Assembly: GCA_022072445.1 (NCBI GenBank)
Contig: JAJVHV010000022.1
Coordinates: 1 to 64,000, forward strand
DNA length: 64,000 nucleotides
Source: Phycisphaerae bacterium
GTDB taxonomy: Bacteria; Planctomycetota; Phycisphaerae; UBA1845; Fen-1342
Reading direction: 5' to 3'
Positions 33,136-41,931 of this stretch are shown piece after piece. The translations under genes and the position numbers were made by a program. Positions within the stretch are counted from its first letter, which is position 1. Each line of letters opens with the position of its first letter. The notes beneath the pieces were generated by a model. It saw only the letters and a program-made list of their open reading frames with translations, was not told where the DNA came from and made no database searches.

Positions 33136-34272
33136 ATGCGAGAATTCATCTACTCCGGTATCGACGCAAAAGGGCGGCGCGTCACCGACTGGGTTGTCGC
33201 CCGCGACGCTCAGAGCGCGCTGGAGAAGCTCAAGACCGACGGTTACGTGAATGTCGAGTTGCACACGGACGACCTTTCGTCGCCGGATGCCGGGCCGCGC
33301 AAGTATAGAATGCGGCCTGAGATCGCGCTGCAGTTCCGCACGGCCGGCCCTCTGCGTGCCTTCGTCATCCACACGCGCGAGCATTATCTCCGGCTCTGGC
33401 GGCTCATGGTGATCACCATCCTCGTGCTCGCCGTGCGCCGGAATCTCGGGGCCGCGTGGGGCGCTTGGGATGTGTTCCTGCTCGCGCTACTGGCACTGCC
33501 GATCCTGATGACGCTGCTCGCCCCCAAGCACGCTGCGCGATACGTTCAGCTGCAAAAGGCGCTCGTGGGAGCCGATTGGGCCGCGGTGCTTCGGTGGGCG
33601 CAGGCGTTGGAGCCCGTGTTGGACAAGCTTGGCGGGGCGGCCGCCGTCGAGGCTGCATACTACCGTGCCCGCGCCCTGCTGGGCTTGGGGAATCGCGGCG
33701 AGGCTTACGATGAACTCAACGCACTGCGAGCGCGCTCCGACATTTCGATGGCACGACTCTACTGGCGCAACGCGTCTCTCCACATGGCGGAACAGGACTA
33801 TTCCGCGGCACGAACGGCCCTGGAGGAGGCCGTCGCACTTGAGCCGGACGACTCAATGCTCTGGATCTCCCTCGCCGAACTCCACGCCACCGCGTTCCAG
33901 GACCCGCAAGCCGCGCGGTCGGCGCTGAATCGGGCCCGCGCGCTGCCGCTCGCTGCGCCCACCCACGATGCAGTGGCTGGGATTGATGCCCACATCGCGT
34001 TGTGCGAGGGCCGGTTTGACGAGGCATGCCGGGGGCTCGAGGCGGCTCGTTCCCGAGCGCGCCGCCAGGAGGCGATAACGCCCTTCGCGCGCGGGCTACG
34101 CCATGTCCTCGAAGCCGCGCTCGTCGTCGCCTATGCGCGGGCTGGGCAACTTCAGGCGGCACAGCGCTGCTACGCAGCTTGTTCCGATTTCTTGCGGCGT
34201 CAAGGCTTGCGCGTCTATCAGGAGCGCGCCGAGGTAGCACTGCGGGAAGCCCGTGTCGTTGCTGCGAAATGA
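33136..34272 (+). CDS. Membrane TPR protein with an N-terminal GspF-like segment
   Basis: A 378-residue protein. Residues 1-42 (MREFIYSGIDAKGRRVTDWV, SALEKLKTDGYVNVEL) resemble the start of GspF/PilC type II secretion platform proteins, but the rest does not. Two membrane helices follow at about residues 92-135. A TPR-like helical solenoid then fills the C-terminus (AAYYRARALLGLGNRGEAYD, YSAARTALEEAVALEPDDS, FDEACRGLEAARSRARRQ). The domain mix suggests a scaffold, function unknown. The GAAGG ribosome binding site fits the ATG, and the gene starts 38 bases after the Ntn hydrolase stop. Confidence 0.7.
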   Translation: MREFIYSGIDAKGRRVTDWVVARDAQSALEKLKTDGYVNVELHTDDLSSPDAGPRKYRMRPEIALQFRTAGPLRAFVIHTREHYLRLWRLMVITILVLAVRRNLGAAWGAWDVFLLALLALPILMTLLAPKHAARYVQLQKALVGADWAAVLRWAQALEPVLDKLGGAAAVEAAYYRARALLGLGNRGEAYDELNALRARSDISMARLYWRNASLHMAEQDYSAARTALEEAVALEPDDSMLWISLAELHATAFQDPQAARSALNRARALPLAAPTHDAVAGIDAHIALCEGRFDEACRGLEAARSRARRQEAITPFARGLRHVLEAALVVAYARAGQLQAAQRCYAACSDFLRRQGLRVYQERAEVALREARVVAAK

Positions 34273-34391
34273 GCCGCGGCGAAATGGACGACGGACCGAC
34301 TTCTCCCGTTTGCGGTACCGGGACCATCCGCCAATGTCGATCACAACACGCGCCGCCGCGCCATAGAACGAAAGACACGCAGGAGACCTGA

Positions 34392-34901
34392 ATGCAACCG
34401 CTGAAGACCTACGACTACCTTGTCCTCGCGCGCCGCCGCATCTTCGAGTGGACCCGCCCGCTCAGCCCCGAGCAGTATGCCCGCCAATTCGCGATCGGCC
34501 GCGGCTCACTGGCCCACACGCTGACGCACATCATGATCAGCGAGTGGTACTACGTGCAGCGCCTGCAGCGGCGCGACGTTCCGCCGTATCAGCAGTGGCC
34601 GATCCAGGAGGAGAACCCGCCGCCCTTCGCCGCCCTCGAAGCCGCCTGGACCGAGCAGGCCGGCCAGACCCGCGCCGCCCTCGAGACCGTCCGCGACTGG
34701 AGCGCGCCGTTCGAATACCGCGTCACCACCGACGACGGCCGCCCCGAAATCGTCACGGCCTGCGCCGCGGACCTGTTCACCCAGCTCGCCTTCCACGAGG
34801 TGCACCACCGCGCGCAGGCCATGAACATGCTCCGCCAGCTCGGAATCGCCGCCGAAGACCTCGATTTCAACGCGCTGATGTACCAGCGCCGGCCGGCGTA
34901 G
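34392..34901 (+). CDS. DinB-family protein
   Basis: A 169-residue four-helix bundle of the DinB/YfiT superfamily, often metal-dependent thiol transferases or dehalogenase-like enzymes. The metal ligands expected for the family are visible as histidines in LAHTLTHIMISEWYY and in FHEVHHRAQAMNMLRQLGI. Length is typical. AGGAG is present 8 bases before the ATG. It is monocistronic and the substrate is unknown. Confidence 0.9.
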   Translation: MQPLKTYDYLVLARRRIFEWTRPLSPEQYARQFAIGRGSLAHTLTHIMISEWYYVQRLQRRDVPPYQQWPIQEENPPPFAALEAAWTEQAGQTRAALETVRDWSAPFEYRVTTDDGRPEIVTACAADLFTQLAFHEVHHRAQAMNMLRQLGIAAEDLDFNALMYQRRPA

Positions 34902-35076
34902 AAGCGCGTTCCGGCTCATTCCCGCCTCGACGGCCCTCGCCGCGGCCGAAATTCTCGCGGAAATTCGCCCGCGCCGCGTGAATCCACCCCGCGCCCGCTC
35001 GCTCCTGAGATTGAGCGCTACCCGCCGGCCGCCGAGCGTTCGGCCGCCCGCTTACTCAGCCTCGAAGGAGCTACCC

Positions 35077-35694
35077 ATGCTTGGCAGAACACTCGCCCTC
35101 TCGTGCCTGCTGTTGACCGCGTCGTCGGCGTTCGCCGCCCACGTGCTTGTCAGCAACATGGACGAAGCCGTCCGCGCCTCGACCGCGATCGGCGGTGAAT
35201 CCAACGCCGTCGCCCCCGACCACGAAAACGACAACTGGTACTGGGCCGCGCAGTCATTCTTCACGGGCGACAGCGGCGCGCGCCTGATCTCCATCGAAGC
35301 GATGGCCGGCGACGCCGTCGGTGCGCCGCTCGTCTTCGCCGAACTCCACGCCTACAACGACGGCGAGATCGGCGAACTCGTCGCGACGCTCAGCGTGCCC
35401 GACCTCACCGGCGACATCGGCCCGCGCGTCTTCGTCCCGACCACGCCGGTCATGCTCACCGCCAACACCACCTACTGGCTCGTGCTGGGGGCCGAAGCGC
35501 CGGGCGACGGCGGCTTCTACTGGTCCTATGCCGCCAGCAATGATTTCGCCGGACCCGGCGCACTCGGGCCGTGGGCCTATTCCACCGATTCCGGCGCATC
35601 CTGGACCATTGGTTCCGATTTCCCCTGGATGGTCCGCGTCAACGCCCGCCGGCTCCAGCCGATCGGCGCGCCGGCGTTCGTCGACATGCCCTGA
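35077..35694 (+). CDS. Exported choice-of-anchor-type surface protein
   Basis: A 205-residue protein with a signal peptide ending SSAFA. The mature part is one beta-sandwich-like domain with DNWYWAAQSFFTGDSGARLI, LTANTTYWLVLGAEAPGDGG and FYWSYAASNDFAGPG. It resembles the choice-of-anchor R module of exported proteins in planctomycetes and other bacteria. The usual C-terminal sorting tail is absent. GAAGGAG at 35064-35070 fixes the start. Confidence 0.78.
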   Translation: MLGRTLALSCLLLTASSAFAAHVLVSNMDEAVRASTAIGGESNAVAPDHENDNWYWAAQSFFTGDSGARLISIEAMAGDAVGAPLVFAELHAYNDGEIGELVATLSVPDLTGDIGPRVFVPTTPVMLTANTTYWLVLGAEAPGDGGFYWSYAASNDFAGPGALGPWAYSTDSGASWTIGSDFPWMVRVNARRLQPIGAPAFVDMP

Positions 35695-35821
35695 CGCTCA
35701 GAATGCGAGCGCCCGTGGCGCGTTGCGTCCACCGTCGCCCCTGCGGCGACGGTGGACGTACGCGCTTCTTTCGGCATCCGCGCGGCCGCGGCGCTCCGGC
35801 TCCCCCGCCCAGCGGCGGCGC

Positions 35822-36208
35822 CTAGCTTCCCGCGCCACGTGTCGGCTCAATCGCCATCGTGTGCCGCGGCTCGTAGAGCATCACCTCGACGCCGCCCGGC
35901 AGCCCGAGCATCGCCGTAATGCCGAAGCCGTCGTCGCGCGGTTCGCGCCGGATGTCGATGCCTTTGGCCCGTAGCTCGCGGAGCGTCGCGTGAATGTCGT
36001 CGCACATGAACGAGAGCTGGTGCAGGCCCGCCGCTTCGTCCGCCGGCCCATCGGTAGGATGGACGCCCAACTCCGCCGGCGGCAGCGCGAAGATCAGCCA
36101 ACCCTCGCCGGCGTCAACGTGCTTCCAGCCGAACACGTCCCGCAGCGTCGCCCGCAGCTTCTCGGGCTCGGTCGAATACAACAGCGCGTGTGCACCAATG
36201 ATCGCCAT
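35822..36208 (-). CDS. VOC-family (glyoxalase-like) protein
   Basis: A 128-residue single-chain protein with two beta-alpha-beta-beta-beta modules. Metal-site candidates are His8 in IIGAHALLYS, His63-like in GLHQLSFMCDDI and the glutamate in GGVEVMLYEP. The family includes glyoxalase I, dioxygenases and resistance proteins. The exact reaction cannot be read from sequence. A minus-strand TACTAT at 36234-36239 and a GAGGGAG ribosome binding site precede the ATG. Confidence 0.88.
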   Translation of the reverse strand: MAIIGAHALLYSTEPEKLRATLRDVFGWKHVDAGEGWLIFALPPAELGVHPTDGPADEAAGLHQLSFMCDDIHATLRELRAKGIDIRREPRDDGFGITAMLGLPGGVEVMLYEPRHTMAIEPTRGAGS

Positions 36209-36326
36209 ATCCGGTCTCCCTCACGGCCACACAATAGTACCATCCGTACGCCGCGCGTACCGCGACCCACCGCAACAGTCTCGGACTCCCTCCCGCGTCG
36301 TGGCCCCGGATGGCATCACCTTCGCT

Positions 36327-36332
36327 TACCAT
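36327..36332 (+). promoter_or_regulatory. -10-like TACCAT exactly 6 bases before the ABC ATPase start
   Basis: The predicted +1 coincides with the A of the ATG at 36339. There is no ribosome binding site. This suggests a leaderless transcript. Confidence 0.5.
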
Positions 36333-36338
36333 GCCCAC

Positions 36339-37316
36339 ATGCCGGTCGTCACCACCGCCAATCTCTGCAAATCCTTCCGCGTGCCGCAGCGCGAGCCGGG
36401 CCTCGCCGCCGCCCTGCGCAGCGTCTTTCGCCGCAAGTACACCGTCACGCCGGCGGTTGTCGACGTGTGCTTCTCGATCGAGCCGGGCGAGATCGTCGGC
36501 TTTCTCGGCCCGAACGGCGCCGGCAAAACCACCACGCTGAAAATGCTCACCGGCTTGCTGCACCCCACGTCTGGAACGGCGTCGGTGCTCGGCCACACGC
36601 CCTGGAAACGCGAGCCGGCCTATCTGCGACGCATCAGCCTCGTCATGGGGCAGCGCAGCCAGCTCAACTGGGACCTGCCCGCGATGGACTCGTTCCTCGT
36701 GCAGCTCGCCGTTTACGGCGTTGACGACTCCCAGGGAAGACAGACGATCGACGAGCTGGCCGAACTGCTCGAACTAAAGGAACTGCTGAAGAAGCCCGTT
36801 CGCAATCTCTCGCTCGGCGAACGCATGAAGTGCGAGCTGTGCCTGTCGCTGCTGCACCGGCCGGAGGTTCTTTTCCTCGACGAGCCGACCATCGGCGTGG
36901 ACATCACGATGCAGACGCGCATCCGCCAGTTCATCGCCGACTATAACCGCCGCTACGGCGCGACCGTGATTCTCACTTCGCATTACATGGCCGACGTGAC
37001 CGCCCTCTGCAAACGCATCATCGTCATCAACCACGGCGCGATCCTCTTTGACGGCCCGCTGGCGGCGCTGGTGGACCGCATCGCGCCGTTCAAGCTGATC
37101 GCCATCGACCTGGAGCGCGAGCTGCCGAACGGCCTGCCGCCGCACCTGGGCGAGGTGATCACCGCCGAGGCGCGCAAGTTGACGTTGCGCGTGCCGAAAG
37201 ACGCGATCGCCGCCGCAACCAGCCGCATCCTGGCCGAGCTGCCCGTCTTGGACCTGACGGTGCAGGACCCGCCGATCGAGGATGTCATTACGAGCGTTTT
37301 TCACGTGAAAAAGTAG
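36339..37316 (+). CDS. ABC-2 exporter ATP-binding subunit
   Basis: A 325-residue ATPase. Walker A is GPNGAGKTT, the signature is LSLGERMKCELCLSLL, and Walker B is VLFLDEPTIGVD with the switch region TSHYMADV. The N-terminal insertion (VPQREPGLAAALRSVFRRKY) and the C-terminal extension are typical of ATPases that pair with PF06182-type ABC-2 permeases. Two such permease genes follow at 38.7 and 39.6 kb, with a methyltransferase gene between. The ATG was chosen because it opens the conserved MPVVTTANLCKSF and lies 6 bases after TACCAT. The longer upstream frame is not conserved. The substrate is unknown. Confidence 0.93.
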   Translation: MPVVTTANLCKSFRVPQREPGLAAALRSVFRRKYTVTPAVVDVCFSIEPGEIVGFLGPNGAGKTTTLKMLTGLLHPTSGTASVLGHTPWKREPAYLRRISLVMGQRSQLNWDLPAMDSFLVQLAVYGVDDSQGRQTIDELAELLELKELLKKPVRNLSLGERMKCELCLSLLHRPEVLFLDEPTIGVDITMQTRIRQFIADYNRRYGATVILTSHYMADVTALCKRIIVINHGAILFDGPLAALVDRIAPFKLIAIDLERELPNGLPPHLGEVITAEARKLTLRVPKDAIAAATSRILAELPVLDLTVQDPPIEDVITSVFHVKK

Positions 37317-37344
37317 GGCAGGTTCCGGCTGTATCGAACCTGCC
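37317..37344. repeat. Hairpin GGCAGGTTC/GAACCTGCC after the ATPase gene
   Basis: A perfect 9-bp stem with a 10-base loop begins right after the TAG. It lacks a T tract. Related hairpins (GGCAGGT/ACCTGCC) lie at 38603-38630 and 54807-54834, so it is a repeat family that may also end transcripts. Confidence 0.7.
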
Positions 37345-37620
37345 GCCGGTGCATGAATCCCTTCTCGCACCCATTCGCGTGGGAGTGCACTCCGGCGATT
37401 GCCGCCGCGAAGTGAGTACTCCGGTGGCGCATCCAAGGCCAAGGGACAACCTGCCAGCAGTGACGATGGGATTGTGGATTGCGAGGCCCATTCGCACGTA
37501 TCATTCCGGCCGGCGGCGATGTTCGGTATTGCGCCGGCGTGACCGACTGTGAGTAAGGGCACGCGATTATTGTTGCATCGATATGTGAAGGGCAGCCCCT
37601 TTGACGAGAAAGCAATCCCG
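37345..37620. other. Intergenic region before the methyltransferase gene
   Basis: No gene is supported. A GTG at 37549 opens the methyltransferase frame 24 codons earlier than the preferred ATG. The segment contains GAATCCCTTCTCGC, which resembles GAATCCCTTCCCGCG near 38560 on the other side of the methyltransferase gene. Confidence 0.4.
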
Positions 37621-38343
37621 ATGACCCAGCGAGTTTCTCCTCGCCGGTGCGGTTCCTATGGCATTGACGCCCCCTTTGGCCCGGCATTCATGGCCGCCGT
37701 GGCGGCATTCGAAATCTACTTCGCGATCACCTCCCACAAAGTGTGGCCGTGGTTCGCCGCGTTGTTCATCCTGACATTTCTCGGCCTCTATCTCCACGCC
37801 ACGCTGCGGGGCAAGTTCGTGGTTTGGGCCGAAGTGCTCGAAAAACTGAAGCTTCGTGGGGACGAACGAATCCTCGACATGGGTTGCGGCCGCGGAGCGG
37901 TCCTGCTGCTGGCCGCGCAGCACCTGACGACGGGCCTTGCGGTGGGTGTGGACCTGTGGCGCAGCGTCGATCAGTCGGGCAATTCCGCCGAGGCCACCCG
38001 CCGCAACGCCGCGCTCGAGGGCGTGGCGGATCGGGTCGAATTGCACACGGGGGACATGACGGCCCTGCCCTTCGCAGACAGCAGCTTCGACGTGGTGCTC
38101 TCCAGCCTGGCGATCCACAACATCCGGGGAAATGCCGGTCGTGCGAAAGCGGTCAGCGAAGCGGTGCGCGTGCTGCGGCCCGGCGGTCGGCTGTTGATCG
38201 CCGACGTTCGCGGCACGCGCCGACACGAGCTGCACCTTCGCGAGATCGGGATGAACGAAGTCGCACGCCGCCGTCTCGGGCAATTCGGCTGGGGCGGAGC
38301 CGCGGCTCTAACCCCGCTCGTGACGGCTACCAAACCGGTCTAG
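37621..38343 (+). CDS. Class I SAM-dependent methyltransferase with membrane anchor
   Basis: A 240-residue protein from the ATG at 37621; the GTG at 37549 is a possible earlier start. Two membrane helices occupy about residues 20-65 (GPAFMAAVAAFEIYFAI, WPWFAALFILTFLGLYL). A class I methyltransferase fold follows: motif I is ILDMGCGRGAVLLLA, acidic motif II is VGVDLWR, motif III is VELHTGDMTALPFADSSFDV, and a post-motif strand is VLRPGGRLLIADV. It sits between the subunit genes of an ABC-2 exporter and is bracketed by related GGCAGGT hairpins, which suggests later insertion. The substrate is unknown. Confidence 0.88.
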   Translation: MTQRVSPRRCGSYGIDAPFGPAFMAAVAAFEIYFAITSHKVWPWFAALFILTFLGLYLHATLRGKFVVWAEVLEKLKLRGDERILDMGCGRGAVLLLAAQHLTTGLAVGVDLWRSVDQSGNSAEATRRNAALEGVADRVELHTGDMTALPFADSSFDVVLSSLAIHNIRGNAGRAKAVSEAVRVLRPGGRLLIADVRGTRRHELHLREIGMNEVARRRLGQFGWGGAAALTPLVTATKPV

Positions 38344-38657
38344 GGCCGTGGGAAAGTCAGAATGTGAGAACGAAGCGTGACGGACGGCTGTCCCGCGATT
38401 GCTCACGCGGGATCCCCGCCTGAGTGCCTGCGAGATGGGAATCACGCACGAGCGATTTTCAAGGAGTTACGCATGGGTGCCTATCCCACCTCGCCGTGGG
38501 CCGCGTTTCTTAGATCGTCGCTGGTGCGAGAGTCCTTTCTCGTACCCCGTCCGCGGGAATCCCTTCCCGCGAGTGCGACCCGTCTGCCAATTTGAACGCA
38601 ACGGCAGGTCGCTTACAGCCGCAACCTGCCCTACCTGCAGGCCGTTACCATTTCGAT
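38344..38657. other. Intergenic region with hairpins
   Basis: About 310 bases without a supported gene. It holds the hairpin GCGGGAATCCCTTCCCGC near 38553 and GGCAGGT/ACCTGCC at 38603-38630, and ends in the TACCAT hexamer before the permease. Confidence 0.5.
38646..38651 (+). promoter_or_regulatory. -10-like TACCAT exactly 6 bases before the permease start
   Basis: The predicted +1 coincides with the ATG at 38658. No ribosome binding site is present. Same geometry as at 36339. Confidence 0.5.
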
Positions 38658-39467
38658 ATGAAACCGCTCCTCCGCGCCCTGGCCGCCTTCTTCCGCGCCG
38701 ACATGGCCACCATGCTGCAATACCGCGGCGAGAGCGTCCTGTGGGCCGTCTGGGGTATCGTCTACCCCGCGGTCGCCATGGCCATGTGGCAGGCCGCCGC
38801 GAACGACCCGGCCGACGGCAGCCGCGTCGGCGCGTTCGGCCGCGGGGGTTTCGCCGCTTATTTCCTGCTGTCGATGATCGTCGGACATCTGACGACCGCC
38901 TGGAGCGCCTACGAAATGGGCTATTTCGTCCGGCATGGCACCTACTCCACCTGGCTGCTCCAGCCGCTGCTGCCGATCTGGCGGTCCGCCGCCGGAAACG
39001 TCGCCTGGAAGCTCTTCACGACTGTGATCCTGGCCCCGCTCTGGCTCTTCGTCGCCCTGTGGGCGCGGCCGCACTTCGACCTCGACGCGCTGCACGTCGT
39101 CGCCGGGGTCGCCTCCGTGCTGCTGGCGATGGCCATCGCGTTTGTCTGGGATTACATCGTCGCGCTGGCCGCCTTCTGGACAACGCGCACCGACGCGATC
39201 GGCGAGCTCTGGTTCGGCGGCATGCTGCTCTTCGGCGGCCGATTGGCGCCCGTTGAGCTGTTGCCGGGGCCGCTCTACTACCTTTCCTACGCGCTGCCGC
39301 ACCAGTGGTCGCTTGGCTTTCCGACCGAAGTGCTGATCGGACATGCCTCGCCGGAGCGGATCACGAGCGGGCTGCTCTGGCAGGCGCTATGGCTGGTGGG
39401 CGGGCTGGCTCTTTTCCGTTTCGGCTGGAGGGTGTCGATCAAACGCTACAGCGCCGTCGGAGCGTGA
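38658..39467 (+). CDS. ABC-2 permease (PF06182-like), subunit 1
   Basis: A 269-residue membrane protein with about six helices, for example VLWAVWGIVYPAVAMAMW, FAAYFLLSMIVGHLTTAW, LFTTVILAPLWLFVALW and YIVALAAFWTTRTDAIGEL. It resembles the ABC-2 family members that occur as adjacent permease pairs with one ATPase. The block FWTTRTDAIGELWFGGMLLF is shared in form with the second permease (FWFTRIANIEMVFWNVF). It likely forms a heterodimer with the product at 39621 and uses the ATPase at 36339. The start is supported by the exact TACCAT spacing. Confidence 0.88.
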   Translation: MKPLLRALAAFFRADMATMLQYRGESVLWAVWGIVYPAVAMAMWQAAANDPADGSRVGAFGRGGFAAYFLLSMIVGHLTTAWSAYEMGYFVRHGTYSTWLLQPLLPIWRSAAGNVAWKLFTTVILAPLWLFVALWARPHFDLDALHVVAGVASVLLAMAIAFVWDYIVALAAFWTTRTDAIGELWFGGMLLFGGRLAPVELLPGPLYYLSYALPHQWSLGFPTEVLIGHASPERITSGLLWQALWLVGGLALFRFGWRVSIKRYSAVGA

Positions 39468-39620
39468 GATGTCAGAGCCCGATGCGAATAGGGTGCGCCC
39501 CTTGACGGCCCTTGACGCACCGCACCGTTTCCGGCCGATGACCGTGTGGTGCATCAGGGATGTACCCTGCGCGGCTGCCCCGCGCACCTTCGCACGTTCC
39601 CGCCGCGTGAGCCGACGAAT

Positions 39621-40427
39621 ATGCTGAACGCAACCACGATGACACGCTACCTGCGCCTGATCCGCATCCTCCTCGGCGTCAGCCTCCAGAACGAGACCGC
39701 CTACCGCTTCGACTTCCTCACCAAGGTCGCCGGCTCGCTGCTGAACGTCTGCGGCGAACTGTTCACCCTCTGGGCCATCTTCGCCAACGCGCGCTCGCTG
39801 GCCGGCTGGGGACCCTACGAAGTCGTCGTGCTGCTGGGCGTGTTCCGCGTCATGGTCGGACTGGTGGGCATGGTCATCGCGCCCAACATGCGGGCGGTGA
39901 TGGAGGACGTCCGCAGCGGCGGACTCGATCACGTGCTGGTCAAACCCGTCAGCGCGCAGTTCTACGCCAGCTTTCGCAACTGGGTCCTCTTCCGCGGACT
40001 CGACGGCCTGATGGGTGCCGTGATGATCATCGTCGGTTGCACGCTGCTCTCGGCCCGCGTCTCGCTCGCGACGCTCGCGCTGTTTGCGATCACCATCGCC
40101 GCCGGGGCCGTGATCATCTATTCCTTCTGGCTCATCCTCGCAACCACCACCTTCTGGTTCACGCGCATCGCGAACATCGAGATGGTCTTCTGGAACGTCT
40201 TTCACGCCGGCCGCTACCCGCTGGAGGTTTATCAGCCCTGGGTCCGCTGGCTGCTGACGTTCATCCTGCCGCTCGCGTTCCTGACGACGTTTCCAGCCCA
40301 GGCACTCGTCGGCCGCGCCGGCCTCGCCACGCTCCTCACGAGCCTCACCGTCGCCCCGGCGATGTTCCTGCTCGCGACGGCGTTCTGGCATTTCGGCCTC
40401 CGCCGCTACAGCGGCGCCTCCGCCTAG
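39621..40427 (+). CDS. ABC-2 permease (PF06182-like), subunit 2
   Basis: A 268-residue membrane protein with about six helices: VVVLLGVFRVMVGLVGMVIA, GLMGAVMIIVGCTLLSARV, FAITIAAGAVIIYSFWLILA and WLLTFILPLAFLTTFPAQAL. The motif VRSGGLDHVLVKPVSAQFYA is typical of this permease family. It lies 153 bases after subunit 1 in the same direction. The alternative ATG at 39639 would start at MTRYLRLIRI. Known relatives are poorly characterised exporters. Confidence 0.88.
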   Translation: MLNATTMTRYLRLIRILLGVSLQNETAYRFDFLTKVAGSLLNVCGELFTLWAIFANARSLAGWGPYEVVVLLGVFRVMVGLVGMVIAPNMRAVMEDVRSGGLDHVLVKPVSAQFYASFRNWVLFRGLDGLMGAVMIIVGCTLLSARVSLATLALFAITIAAGAVIIYSFWLILATTTFWFTRIANIEMVFWNVFHAGRYPLEVYQPWVRWLLTFILPLAFLTTFPAQALVGRAGLATLLTSLTVAPAMFLLATAFWHFGLRRYSGASA

Positions 40428-40621
40428 CCCGGCCCTGCGCACCAATCGCGAAACCAGGCCCCGCCCCGCCGCCTCCGCATAGCCCGCCCCGCGCCTCCGT
40501 GCCAGCCCGCTGGAGTCGGGTGGAGCGGGCATCCTGCCCGTCCGGGCCGGTTGAAAATCCGCCCGCCTGTAACCGGTTGTGAAGCCGCCCCACCGAAAAA
40601 CCGCCCCACACGGCTTGACCA

Positions 40622-41911
40622 CTACTTCACGCGCTGGCCGTCGGTCACGTTTGCCGCGGCGTCGGCCACGATCGTATCGCCGTCGCGCAGGCCGTCGAGA
40701 ACCTCGACGAGCGTGCCGCTCTGCCGCCCAGTGCGGATCAACGTCAGCCGCGCGCGGCCGTCGACCAGCGCGAAGACCGCGCTGCCACTCGACGACTTGC
40801 GGATCGCGCTCTCCGGAATCCAGATCGAGCTGCGCGCCGGCTGGCTGGCGGCCGCGCCGTGTGAGTCGCCGGCGGCTGCGTCCGAATCGCCGGCGGCGGC
40901 GCCGCGTGGATCATTGAAGAACGCCACCTGAGCGGCGCCTTCGACGCGCAGCCGCGCATCGGGGTTGTCGATGCGGACCTTCACCTGCACGGTCGCCTTG
41001 GCATAATTCGCGCCGGGATCGATCCACATGACGCGGCCGGTATAGCGCTGCTCCTTGTACGCGTCGGGTGTGATGACGCAGCGCATGCCCTTCTCCACGC
41101 GGATGATGTCCAGCTCGCTCACGTCCACCTCGACGCGCAGCTTGCTCATGTCGGCGATCGACGCGAACTGCGCGTTGGCGTTCGCGCCGCGCCCGCCCTC
41201 CGCTGCCACAAAGTCGCCCACCTCGACGTTGCGCTCCAGCACGACGCCGGCGATCGGCGCGATCACCTCCGTGTCCGTCAGGGCCTTCTGGGCGAACTCC
41301 AGCGCCGCGGTGTGGGCGGCGACCTGCGCCCGGGCGTCGTCGAGCCAGCGCCGCGCGTCGACGTGCTCCTGGTCGCTGGCGCGCGAATCGCGGAAGAGCG
41401 CGTCGACCCGCGCGAAGTTGAATTCCTGATACGCCAGGTTGGCACGCGATTTCTCCAGCTCAGCCTGCGCCTGGTCGCGCCGCGCGCGGTAATTCACGTC
41501 CTCGATCCGGGCCAGCACCTGCCCTCGCGTCACCTGGTCCCCCTGCTCAAAACGCAACTCGACGATCTGCCCCGAGACCTTCGTCACCACCTGCACGCGA
41601 TGGTCCGAGACGATCTTGCCCGCCGCCGTCAGCACGGGCGGCGCCTCGGCGTCGCCGCGGGCCGCGACGCGCAGCGTGCGAATCTCGGCTGGCGCGGCAC
41701 CTGGCGCCATCGTCAGCGCCGCCGCACCCCAGCGCATCCACGCAAAGTAGCCCCCCGCTCCCAGCGCCGCGACGAATGCCAGCCGCAGCAACACGGCTCC
41801 GGCGCGCCCCGCGGCGCGCCCGGTACCCGCGCGCGGCGCACCACGCGGCCGCTGCGCTTTTTCGATCGAAAGCGCCTCGAGCCGCTGCTTCAGCTCGCTG
41901 GTGGCATTCAT
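40622..41911 (-). CDS. HlyD/RND-type periplasmic adaptor
   Basis: A 429-residue membrane-fusion protein. One N-terminal membrane helix (LLRLAFVAALGAGGYFAWM) anchors a periplasmic part. The lipoyl half is VQVVTKVSGQIVELRFEQGD, then comes a coiled hairpin (RRDQAQAELEKSRANLAYQE) and the second lipoyl half VIAPIAGVVLERNVEVGDFV. Beta-barrel strands follow (VDVSELDIIRVEKGMRCVIT). A DAAAGDSHGAAASQ insertion interrupts the C-terminal domain. It is the last gene of a six-gene operon with four MacB-like permeases and links them to an outer-membrane exit or an extracytoplasmic substrate. A TACAAT lies exactly 6 bases before the ATG, so it may also be transcribed alone. Confidence 0.92.
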   Translation of the reverse strand: MNATSELKQRLEALSIEKAQRPRGAPRAGTGRAAGRAGAVLLRLAFVAALGAGGYFAWMRWGAAALTMAPGAAPAEIRTLRVAARGDAEAPPVLTAAGKIVSDHRVQVVTKVSGQIVELRFEQGDQVTRGQVLARIEDVNYRARRDQAQAELEKSRANLAYQEFNFARVDALFRDSRASDQEHVDARRWLDDARAQVAAHTAALEFAQKALTDTEVIAPIAGVVLERNVEVGDFVAAEGGRGANANAQFASIADMSKLRVEVDVSELDIIRVEKGMRCVITPDAYKEQRYTGRVMWIDPGANYAKATVQVKVRIDNPDARLRVEGAAQVAFFNDPRGAAAGDSDAAAGDSHGAAASQPARSSIWIPESAIRKSSSGSAVFALVDGRARLTLIRTGRQSGTLVEVLDGLRDGDTIVADAAANVTDGQRVK

Positions 41912-41917
41912 CCGAGG

Positions 41918-41923
41918 ATTGTA
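41918..41923 (-). promoter_or_regulatory. -10-like TACAAT exactly 6 bases before the adaptor start
   Basis: The minus-strand TACAAT in the 20-base gap after the permease stop places the predicted +1 on the A of the ATG at 41911. No ribosome binding site is present. An internal operon promoter giving a leaderless message is possible. Confidence 0.48.
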
Positions 41924-41931
41924 CCCGACGC

